The notes beneath the pieces were generated by a model. That model was given only the letters and a program-made list of their open reading frames with translations. It was not told the origin of the DNA and searched no databases. From positions 1 to 64,000 of the forward strand of contig NZ_FRBP01000010.1 of assembly GCF_900142645.1 (NCBI RefSeq): a stretch of DNA of 64,000 nucleotides, read 5' to 3'. Source of the stretch: Eubacterium callanderi. Its GTDB lineage: Bacteria; Bacillota; Clostridia; Eubacteriales; Eubacteriaceae. Position 1 is the stretch's first letter. Every line of letters starts with the position of its first letter. The position numbers and the translations under genes were made by a program. Shown one piece after another: positions 1-8,400 of the stretch.

Positions 1-30
1 TTTTCTCCTCTTTTTATGTTCTTATATGCA

Positions 31-82
31 AAAAACCCTGATGACCACATACACGTGTGTGTACGCGGCCTTCAGGGTTTTG
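31..82 (-). terminator. Rho-independent terminator of the surface cluster
   Basis: An inverted repeat (AAAACCCTGA at the left, TTCAGGGTTTT at the right) encloses a GC-rich loop. Read on the minus strand it is followed by a T-run. It lies just downstream of the last leftward gene (stop at 129), so it probably ends the transcript of the surface cluster. Confidence 0.75.
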
Positions 83-128
83 ATGGGTGACAGCCAGTGT
101 CCCATTTTCTCTTCTTCCTATAACGCTT

Positions 129-587
129 TTATGCTCCTGCGATCATGACGCCCACCCCCAAAAGGATGAGCAGGACGTCCAGCAGAAATGTGAGCATTGA
201 AAACTTCTTAAACGCTCTTTTACAGTATAATTTATGAACCATTAACAGCCCGGCGGACACCAGCTCCGCCGCGCAAACCAGCCCGAGGTACAGATTGAGC
301 ACCGCGCTGCTGGATTCGATCACAAAGGATAGCGGATAGGTGATGAAAAACGCGCCGCAAAAGCTGAAGACCAGGATATAAAACGCGGTCCATTCCAGGC
401 TTGGGCCCTTTTTTTCTGCTGTTTTTTGTTGGGCATTGATCCGGACCAGCCTTTCTTCTGATATTCTTGCAATCTCAGAATCCGGGGCTTTTTTCAGCAG
501 TCTTTTATATAGGTGCCGGGCTTTTTTATAGTCTCCATGGCGCTCCAGTTTTTGGGCGTTTTCAAGGATATCTTCCAGTTGAAACAT
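129..587 (-). CDS. Small membrane protein with TPR-like N-terminus
   Basis: This 152-aa protein is not assigned to a family. Residues 1-50 are helical and resemble one tetratricopeptide unit (DYKKARHLYKRLLKKAPDS). Three hydrophobic segments follow (about 66-88, 94-115 and 130-150), so it is probably an inner-membrane protein with a cytoplasmic N-terminal helix pair. The start has a strong Shine-Dalgarno (GAGGAGGG) six bases upstream. It is the last gene of the leftward surface cluster and follows the gene at 604 by 16 bases, which suggests co-transcription. A role in assembling or exporting the large surface proteins is only a guess from position. Confidence 0.6.
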   Translation of the reverse strand: MFQLEDILENAQKLERHGDYKKARHLYKRLLKKAPDSEIARISEERLVRINAQQKTAEKKGPSLEWTAFYILVFSFCGAFFITYPLSFVIESSSAVLNLYLGLVCAAELVSAGLLMVHKLYCKRAFKKFSMLTFLLDVLLILLGVGVMIAGA

Positions 588-603
588 GTTTCCCTCCTCT
601 TAT

Positions 604-1329
604 TTAGTAAGAATCGTTCCGGTTCTCCGTCGGGTTTCCTTCTTTTACAATCTCAAAATACGTTTGCTGCTCCACGGGCTCAAGGACTCTTTTGCCTAAG
701 GTATGAACATCGCTCTCATAGAGTTTTTCTTTCAGCCGCTGCACCTTGTCGAAATGGGCCGCGTTAATCCTGCCAATGGCGTCTTCCAGTTTTTCCAGAT
801 CATCATACTGAACCACCATTTCGTTTACTTCTTCTTTGATACGAACCACTCTCAACGTGCACTGCTTGCTGCCTTTCGGCTTTTCTCCGCCACAGAGCTC
901 ATTATACTTTTTAATGATTTTTGTGATACCATCCTGAAACTCAGGATAAAGGCGGATGTCGATGCCCTTTGCCATGGCCCGCCGCAGCCACTGGACATTG
1001 GTCAGCGGCATCCCCACATCGGCCAATGGCTTCATATCCAATCCTGCTTCAAGGCCAAGCCTGAGCTCTTTTGCCCTTGCGCCGCCCAGCGCTGGGTTGC
1101 GCAGCAGGGTGTCGTCCAGTCCCTCGGACTGAACCCGGAAAATCTCACTCAGCTGCGCGCCGCTATACGCTGGGTTGGCGGTGCCAAGTACATCGGCACC
1201 CACGCACAGCCCATAATTAATCGCGACATTCTGTTCTATATTGAACGTATACCCTTTTTCTTCCTTTAAAGTTTTTAATATTTTTTCCATGTCTGGATGT
1301 TCCTGCTTTGATACATATCTTCGACGCAT
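604..1329 (-). CDS. Repeat protein of unknown function
   Basis: This 241-aa protein has no signal peptide or membrane segment. Residues about 50-135 hold three units of a roughly 27-residue repeat. The units have the pattern 'NPxxxxxQxxEIRxGLExGLD' (best copy: KELRLGLEAGLDMKPLA), as seen in uncharacterised repeat proteins of gut Firmicutes. The C-terminal half is charged and probably helical or coiled. The start has AAAGGTG upstream. It lies 32 bases downstream of the dockerin gene at 1362 and is probably in the same operon. Its function is unknown and it is likely cytoplasmic. Confidence 0.55.
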   Translation of the reverse strand: MRRRYVSKQEHPDMEKILKTLKEEKGYTFNIEQNVAINYGLCVGADVLGTANPAYSGAQLSEIFRVQSEGLDDTLLRNPALGGARAKELRLGLEAGLDMKPLADVGMPLTNVQWLRRAMAKGIDIRLYPEFQDGITKIIKKYNELCGGEKPKGSKQCTLRVVRIKEEVNEMVVQYDDLEKLEDAIGRINAAHFDKVQRLKEKLYESDVHTLGKRVLEPVEQQTYFEIVKEGNPTENRNDSY

Positions 1330-1361
1330 TTTTTCACCTTTCCCAGATTGCGAACTTTTAA

Positions 1362-4300
1362 TTATTTTTCATAGACCTTTTTGATGTCAATCCATTGATT
1401 AAACGCAAAGCGGACATTCTTTCCAACGTCTTTATTTCCAAACAAGGGCTGGACGTCGATACGCTCGAGGTACCAATCCGGCCCGACGCCGCTCATATCC
1501 GAACGCACCTGGATTTTTTTCACATTGCCAATGGCGTTCTCAAAGTTGACGGTAAAGGTATCGGTATCCCCACGTTCCAGGGCGTTGCCAGGAATAAGCG
1601 ATGTGATCTCAACCTCGTTGGTTTGCCCTTTGTCCCCAATGAGACGGACATAAATGTCCGCGTCGGTTCCTTCTCCTTTGGGCCACCATGAAAGCTTACC
1701 CGTTTTTACGGTCATACGGTAACGGGTAATGGCATTTTGGTCTAAGCTATAAGTATGAGGGTTTTTGTTCACGATCCATTCCTTACAGTCAAACGTTTTT
1801 TCACCGTCCTGTGTCTGGTTGTTCCAGACAGGCACTACCTGAACACTGTCTAAGAACCAATCCGCGCCGACGCCGCTCATATCCGAACGCACCGTGATCT
1901 TTTGAATCTCCCCAACGTTTTGATCAAAACTGGCAACAACGGAATGGCTGGTTCCCTTTTCAAAGGCGTTTCCGTTATAAAGCCCACTGACTTCCACTTC
2001 ATTGGTTTCGCCTTTGGTCCCTGTAAGCTTTACGTAAATATCCGAATCGGTACCGGCCCCTTTAACATTGCCGGTATTGATCTTCAGACGGTATTGGCTG
2101 CTGTCTTCAGCTGTATTACTAAAGCTTGTCCACGTGTCGTTTACAATCCACTGATGGATATCAAATTTTTTTGTCTGTGTTTCGGTGGTATTGTACATTG
2201 GTACGACCTCAATGGCATCCAGCAGCCAGTCGGCGCCGGCGCCTGAGCGGTCTGTCCGAACCTCGATGCGCTTAATCTTTCCAACATCCTGATTGAAATT
2301 AAAGACGCCGACATCGTATCCCTTTGTCTCAAAGGGGTTCCCGCGCGTGTTAAACTGGTTGGTCATGCCGTAATTCAGCAGCACCTCATCGGTTGTTCCC
2401 TGATCGCCAACCAGGCGAATATAGACATCCGAATCCGTTCCCGCGCCAAAGGCCGTACCGGTTTTTACCTTTATCTGGTACTGAATCCCTTCTCCAAGCA
2501 CAACCCCCTCATGAAGCGTGGGATTAAAAACCGTTCCGGTTATTTTATAACGCCGGGCGTTTCCGTTGGCTTCTTTGTATTCCAATGTTTTAACCGGCTT
2601 CCAGGAGGATCCGGTGCTCACATAGAAATCCAGCCGTATGTCTTTGGCGTCAATGGGAATGCGAATATCCTGATTTTCACCAAGCGCGACATTGTTGGTT
2701 GTCTGGGTTTTCTGTTCGCCTTCTTTCGTAACATAGGTTACGTCCATTTTAGAAACCGTCCCGGATTTATTTTCTAAAAAGTAACTTTGTCCAGCCGTAT
2801 AGGTGGTGATGGGCAGCGTATTGCCGCCAAACAATGCTGAAATGACGTCTGACCCAAGGGACCCGAGAATATTAAAATGCGCGTTACCCGGCGCCCGCCG
2901 TGTCGTATGCACCGAAAAACCTTCCGGACTGTCAACCGTCAAGGTCGCGCCATAGCGGAAATGACTTCCAAAAACAAGCATGTCATCATCATAGGCCTGC
3001 ACATCTTTCCGCTTTAAAAATTCGACTTTTATCCCGTTGGGGTTGGAATGGACATCCACTTTATACAGTTCCAGACGGTCATCGAAATTGAGCCCGTCAA
3101 ATCCATTGGTATCAATTAAATCCGTAATGCTCCCCTGCTGGGATGCTTCGCTGGCAAAGGCAACCAGATAAACCTGATTGTTAACATCGGTCACCAGGGC
3201 AATATTCTGGTTTTCTTTCAGATTCGGCCCATCATATTGCCGCTCAACCCAGTTAAAGCTCACACCGTCTTCAGGAATCACCGATTCAAAGCATTGGTTC
3301 CGCACACCGATCAGGATAAGCCTTTCGGTTCCATCCGCAGCGGTGTAATTGGTGGCCCCCACGCAGGCGCCCGTCATTGACGGACCCGTCTCTCTTGGCA
3401 GCATCACTGCTTCCTGGCCTTCTTTTAAAGGTCTCAAGTCAACCATCAAGATATAGGAATCCGGGTCACCGTGAAGTCCATTCATCATGATCAGCATATC
3501 GCCCACTACCTGCATGCCGGAGGTATGAAAGCTCTTTGTCTGAGGCGGCACTAAGGTTTGAACCATTCCTCCCTGATCGTAAATAAAAATTTTGCCCGGG
3601 CTGCCATCGCCGTTCACATTGATAATGGTATAATCGCCATAATAGCCCAGACCCTGGATGTGGTTTTTCGTGGTGGTGATCAAATCGCTTGGAAAGCCTG
3701 CGGCAGAGGGTTCGCGGGTTTTATAGCCGGCGGTTGAAAGCTGGTCAAAAGCTTGCTCGACGTTATTCAGACGAGGGTTTTCCAGTTCTTCCTTACTAAA
3801 AGGCGTAAAAGGCAATGTGGTTTCGGGTGCTTCAGAAACTTCGGGCTGCTCAGGCACCTTGTTCGGAACTGCGGGTGTGGGCGCTGCTTTTTTTTCAGAA
3901 AAAGTATAGGGGTCCTCCTTTGTTCCGGCGCCGCTCTGCTCCAGCCCCTCTGGATTGACCAGAATCCCAAACGCCAGTCCTTCGGGACGGGTGTCTGGGG
4001 CAGCAAAATGCTGGGATTCCAAGGCGCTCGACTTCATGACAGACGCCGCGCGTGCCGAGACCATTTTTTTTGTGCCCATGCCTTCATCCAACGGCTCAAC
4101 GGCATTTTGCGCGATCTGCTGAGCATCAATAATATTGACCTGCGCATCGCCGTTCACATCGCCTCTCGCCTTTCGGGATGCTTCCATCTCCCCGCCTGCT
4201 GCGCAGCTGAGGGCAATCAGCTGGGCGTCTAAAATATCAACTTTCATATCCGCGTTCACATCGCCCAGAATCGCTTCTTCTGTTTCTTCTGGTTGATTCA

Positions 4301-5090
4301 CTTTCGGAGGCTCAACACCTGGCGCAGGGGCTGGCTCCGGCGCTTCGGGTATCGCCACACTGGGCGCGGGGGCCGGCTCCGGCGCTTCGGGTGTCGCCAC
4401 ACTGGGCGCGGGGGCTGGCTCCGGCGCTTCGGGTATCGCCACACTGGGTACGGGGGCTGGCTCCGGCGCTTCTGGCGTCGCCACACTGGGCGCGGGGGCT
4501 TCTTCCAGGGCTTCTGGCGTCGCCACACTGGGCGCAGGAGCTTCTTCCAGTGCTTCTGGTATCGCTACGCTCGGTACAGGAGCCGCCTCCGGCGCTTCTG
4601 TTTTTTGCCCGGCTTTAAATTTCTCAAGGGCTTTTTGGACGTCCGCATCCAAAATTTCAACGGTATCGTCGTTTGGCAAAAACACTTTTACGGCTTTTGC
4701 CCCGCGGGCTTTTTGGGCATCCTCTGTGGTTTTCTTTTGGAGCGTTACCTTGTCTAAATGGGCTTTTTCAACCGCATTGAAGCTCTCTAAAAAATCCTGA
4801 TTCAAAAACTGATACTGCGCTTCCGCGTCTTTTTCGATCAGTGCCTGATCCATTTCCAGCTTTTTATCAATGGCCGGATCGGTGCACAGGAGCAGACGTC
4901 CATCCACCTGTTCAACCACTTCCCACAGGTGGCCGCCGTAGGATACATAACGCTTTTCTTCTTTCGGGCCGTTTTCTTTCACCGTTACAGAGCCGGGTGT
5001 TTCTGCTGTGTTTTGAGTTTGAGCGAAAGCCGCGGTCTGGCTCAACACCAGACTGGCGGTAACGAGTACGCTGCAGATTTTCTTTAACAT
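1362..5090 (-). CDS. Secreted dockerin protein with three C-terminal PLAT domains
   Basis: A 1242-aa exported protein. Residues 1-23 are a signal peptide ending AFAQ. Residues about 165-270 are a Pro/Ala/Glu linker built of ~14-residue units (APAPSVATPEAPEP and variants). Residues about 273-333 form an internal type I-like dockerin with two EF-hand-like halves (GDVNADMKVDILDAQ and GDVNGDAQVNIIDAQ). Residues about 460-780 are beta-rich and may be a propeller; this is unassigned. Three PLAT/LH2-like domains follow at about 870-980, 995-1093 and 1120-1215, each with a 'GAGTDSDVYxRL' core and a 'DWxLD' end. PLAT domains bind lipid or protein partners. No catalytic motif was recognised. An internal dockerin is unusual, because they are normally terminal. 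The strong AGGAGG overlaps the end of the upstream gene, which suggests translational coupling. It probably docks on the cohesin protein at 12598. Confidence 0.85.
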   Translation of the reverse strand: MLKKICSVLVTASLVLSQTAAFAQTQNTAETPGSVTVKENGPKEEKRYVSYGGHLWEVVEQVDGRLLLCTDPAIDKKLEMDQALIEKDAEAQYQFLNQDFLESFNAVEKAHLDKVTLQKKTTEDAQKARGAKAVKVFLPNDDTVEILDADVQKALEKFKAGQKTEAPEAAPVPSVAIPEALEEAPAPSVATPEALEEAPAPSVATPEAPEPAPVPSVAIPEAPEPAPAPSVATPEAPEPAPAPSVAIPEAPEPAPAPGVEPPKVNQPEETEEAILGDVNADMKVDILDAQLIALSCAAGGEMEASRKARGDVNGDAQVNIIDAQQIAQNAVEPLDEGMGTKKMVSARAASVMKSSALESQHFAAPDTRPEGLAFGILVNPEGLEQSGAGTKEDPYTFSEKKAAPTPAVPNKVPEQPEVSEAPETTLPFTPFSKEELENPRLNNVEQAFDQLSTAGYKTREPSAAGFPSDLITTTKNHIQGLGYYGDYTIINVNGDGSPGKIFIYDQGGMVQTLVPPQTKSFHTSGMQVVGDMLIMMNGLHGDPDSYILMVDLRPLKEGQEAVMLPRETGPSMTGACVGATNYTAADGTERLILIGVRNQCFESVIPEDGVSFNWVERQYDGPNLKENQNIALVTDVNNQVYLVAFASEASQQGSITDLIDTNGFDGLNFDDRLELYKVDVHSNPNGIKVEFLKRKDVQAYDDDMLVFGSHFRYGATLTVDSPEGFSVHTTRRAPGNAHFNILGSLGSDVISALFGGNTLPITTYTAGQSYFLENKSGTVSKMDVTYVTKEGEQKTQTTNNVALGENQDIRIPIDAKDIRLDFYVSTGSSWKPVKTLEYKEANGNARRYKITGTVFNPTLHEGVVLGEGIQYQIKVKTGTAFGAGTDSDVYIRLVGDQGTTDEVLLNYGMTNQFNTRGNPFETKGYDVGVFNFNQDVGKIKRIEVRTDRSGAGADWLLDAIEVVPMYNTTETQTKKFDIHQWIVNDTWTSFSNTAEDSSQYRLKINTGNVKGAGTDSDIYVKLTGTKGETNEVEVSGLYNGNAFEKGTSHSVVASFDQNVGEIQKITVRSDMSGVGADWFLDSVQVVPVWNNQTQDGEKTFDCKEWIVNKNPHTYSLDQNAITRYRMTVKTGKLSWWPKGEGTDADIYVRLIGDKGQTNEVEITSLIPGNALERGDTDTFTVNFENAIGNVKKIQVRSDMSGVGPDWYLERIDVQPLFGNKDVGKNVRFAFNQWIDIKKVYEK
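4315..4595 (-). repeat. 42-bp tandem repeats coding for a Pro/Ala linker
   Basis: About six and a half copies of a 42-base unit, each coding for a 14-residue segment of the type APAPSVATPEAPEP. Copies differ at few positions (I/T, V/A, PE/LEE). The tract lies immediately N-terminal of the dockerin and would act as an extended spacer. Such near-identical units are prone to slippage, so copy number may vary between strains. Confidence 0.85.
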
Positions 5091-5093
5091 TTT

Positions 5094-5378
5094 CTAATCC
5101 TCCTGATTTTCTTTTAATCGTTCATTTTCAGCCGCGTTTCCTGCGGCACACATACAGCACATGATGGCCAATGCGGTCACAAAGCTGACCAGGCTTAACA
5201 GAAACGCCCCGATCCCCTCAAGGGAAACGTATACACCAAAAGCGCCCGCCAACAAAGTAAACTGTCCGGTTACAAGCCTGTACCTTCTGTTTTCACCTTT
5301 TCTTTTTAAATTTTGATGGATGGCCAGCCCAGCTCCGGCAAAGCCGGATGCCAGCATCCCCAGCAAACCATTTAGCAT
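5094..5378 (-). CDS. Small membrane protein, unknown
   Basis: A 94-aa protein with hydrophobic segments at about 3-20 and 38-82 (probably two or three helices, including a CCMC cluster) and a charged C-terminus. It belongs to no family I recognise. It sits between two dockerin genes. Its TAG stop lies within the Shine-Dalgarno region of the next gene, so the two are probably translationally coupled. The TAG is also in frame with the downstream gene, but that gene's own signal peptide and ribosome site argue that it starts independently. Confidence 0.55.
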   Translation of the reverse strand: MLNGLLGMLASGFAGAGLAIHQNLKRKGENRRYRLVTGQFTLLAGAFGVYVSLEGIGAFLLSLVSFVTALAIMCCMCAAGNAAENERLKENQED

Positions 5379-5407
5379 GACATACCTCTCTTTCCTGACG
5401 CCCTGGC

Positions 5408-5456
5408 CTTTTACAGAAGCCGATGCCGATGCTGCTTAAAGCGCATCGGCAGGCTT
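5408..5456. terminator. Hairpin between dockerin genes
   Basis: A long inverted repeat (AAGCC-GATGC ... GCATCGGC-A-GGCTT) is followed by a T-run on the plus strand. All nearby genes read leftward, and the minus-strand side has only a weak T tract. It may attenuate or stabilise the long transcript rather than terminate it fully. Confidence 0.5.
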
Positions 5457-5471
5457 TTTTAGAATACAAAT

Positions 5472-8400
5472 TTAAAACTGTTTTTCAGGATCTGCCAAAT
5501 ACAGCGCGATCTGCTGGGCGTCAATGATATCGACTTTTCCATCAAAGTTCACATCGCCGGCGGCTTTTTGGCGCTCGGACGGGGTTTCTCCAGCCGTAAG
5601 GAACAGCGCTATCTTTTGAGCGTCGATGATGTCGATGGTATCGTCACCGGTGAAGCTCCCAAGGAGGACATACTGAACCGCGGCCGCAATGGAGATGGTT
5701 GGATCTTCCGCCACATAGGCGGCTTTAAACTGTCCGCTTTCTTGATCATAGGTCAGCGGCAGGGCCTGGCCGTTAACGGTCATGACTGCCGGCACGTAGG
5801 ATTTCCGTTCTCTGTTCCGGGTCAGGGTATAGGTGACGGTTTCTCCAGCCTCGGTGACGTGGTCTTTATCCGCTGTTACCGTGCAGCCGGTCACGCCTTC
5901 GGGCAATCCTTCCACCACGGCCTCCTCAACGGTCCCCCCTGCTTCGCCAATGGTCATGGTGGCCGTCATGGGGGCTGGTGCCAGGTGGTTATCGTCCACG
6001 GTGAAGGTGGCGGTCACCTTGTAGACGCCCGCTTCTTTTGGGGCTTCGGTGGTTTTCACGCCGTCCTTTTCATAGGTATAGCTCACGCCTGTAATCCCAC
6101 AGCCCTCTGGATAGACGGCTTCCAGGCTGTGCGGTTTTCCATCTTCCGGGAATCTCGCACTTTCAAAGACTACGCCTTTAATTTCGGCTTTTTGAATGTT
6201 CGCGCTCACCTGCTCAACGCTTAAAATATAGTGGTCCGCGTCTTTACCCGAAAGCACAATGCCTTCCACCGTCACTTTTTTATGGTCGCCGGCGCTGGCG
6301 TCCTCAAAGGTTCCGGTGGCCTGCTCCCAGTCCACGGTATAGCTGCCAAAGCCTGGATCCCCGGTAAAGGTGGCCTGGCTGAAATCCAGCGCTGCGTCGG
6401 TGGTGCCATCGTATACCTTATCCTCAGCTTTCACACCTTTGATGACCAGCGGGCTTTTTTCGCTCACACGAATGGTCTTGCTCAGCGCTTTATCGCCGCC
6501 CGCATAGGCTGGCAGCGCCAATCTGGCGGTAAAAGTCTGGGTGGTTTCGGTGGTTCCGAAATCGCCGGGGACTTCCGGCGTCCAGACAAGGGGTTCGTCC
6601 CGGGTTTCCTTGACCACGCCGTCTTCGGAGGTGTAGGTGACCGCAAGGGTGTCGCTGAGCCCCAGCTCTTCTTTGGCATAGGGTTCCTCACGGACGGTCA
6701 GAGTGGTATCCGCAAAGGGTTCATAGACGGCGCTGACCGGTTTTACCGTTACATTCTGCAGGGTGAAAAACTGTCCGTCTCCGCCGACTGCCGCCACATA
6801 GGTGTAGCTTCCGCCTCTGGGGTTCCAGGCCGTGCCGGAGGGATTCCATTTGCGAATGGTTTCGGTTCCTCTGGTGCCGTTGTCATAGACCACGGCCACT
6901 TCCTTGGACAGGCTGTTCGCCAGACTTTCGGCGCTTTGGTTGCGGTCGTCATTGGCATACATTTCAATGGGCTCTGGTGATTCCACACGCACGGCCTGAC
7001 GGTCATTAAACGTGACCTGTGAGACCAGCTGGCTGTCCTGGGCGGTGACGGTGTAAAAGCCGGTGCGCACCTTGCCAGTACCGGATAAAGGCACCTCGGT
7101 TTTGCTGTTAATGAGCAGCTTACCTGGCGTATGGTTGTCACAGCTCGTGATGGTGTAGTGGATGACGTCCCCGGTGCCCACTTCACTTTTTACTGTCATG
7201 GGGGCTCCCTGGGCATCGGTCATCTCGACCTTACATTCGCCGCCTTCACAGGGGGAGGTCTTGGCGATGATGGGCGCCACTGGGTTAAACTTTGTCCGGA
7301 TGGTTAATCCCGCGCTGGCTTCGGACGCCTCTGTGTTGGCAGTGGCTTCCACACTGGCTTTAAAGCTGTAGGCCTTTCCAGACTCAAGGTTTTTGAAGAC
7401 CGGGCTGTATTTATCCGCCGGATTATCCGTATAGGTTGTACCATTATCTTTTGAAATCTGGTAGACCACCTTGGCGCCGGCAGCCTTGGCGGCGCCTTCC
7501 AGGACAACGGGTTTCAGCGCAATGCTGTTCAGGCTGATGCTGTCCGCCTCTGGCGCTGCCGGAGCGGCCACGGCGGCTTTTACAATGACACCATTTTTAT
7601 AGGTAGCGCCAAGGGCGTACCAGTCGGCGTCGGCGCCGGTCAGGGTCAGGCCTTCCACGGTATAGGTCAGGCCTGTGCCCACATTTGGTGTCTGGAAACG
7701 GATGGTGGCGGTCTCTGCGGACAACGCAACGTCTTTGTGTGCCGCATCAAGGCTGGCAGGATCCAGTTTAACCGGCACGTTTTCCAGGACGGCGCTGCCG
7801 TCGTAGGTTTTGGTAACATCGTCTGCCTGAATCTCCAGTTTTACCTGGGGTCTGGCGGTGATATCAAAATGCGCTGAGAGGACTTCGCTCGTGGCTGCGG
7901 TTGCCCATTGGGGCAGCTGCACACTGCCGGTGATGTCCACAGCGCCGGATGTTTTCCCAAAGTCCTCGGGCAGCTGCCATGTGATGGCCGTTGTTTTATC
8001 GGCCGGGTCCACGTAGCTGTCATAGCCGATGCTGGCTGTCATGGGCAGCCCTTCGCCTTCCAGATCGGCCAGGGTATAGCCCTGGGGCCGTTCCTTAAGG
8101 GTGATTTTACCCACAGTGGTTTCAACCGTGGCGTTCACAGGCTTCACGGTCACCGACTGGGTCACTTTGGTCTTTGGATGGTTTTTGAGGGTGCCTTCAT
8201 AGGTCAGGTCCGCCCCCTTAAGCGCCCACGCTCCGCTTTTCAGCTTCCAGTTTTCCACCCGGTCGGTGCCTTCGGTTTCGTTGTCATACTGGAACTGAAT
8301 GGTTTTGGGCAGGCTTTTCAAAAGTTCCTCTGGGCTCTGGTTGCGCGCATCGTTGGCGGCCATGGTAATCGGAGCGGCCGCGAAGTTTTCAACGGTTTTC

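Noticed and set aside
4315-4595. Possible CRISPR array
   Set aside because: The 42-base units are directly tandem with no spacers and stay in frame as a Pro/Ala linker.
5091-5096. In-frame TAG joining the 94-aa membrane protein to the 1242-aa dockerin protein
   Set aside because: The downstream gene has its own AGGAGG site and a clear signal peptide at its ATG, so independent initiation explains it better than readthrough.
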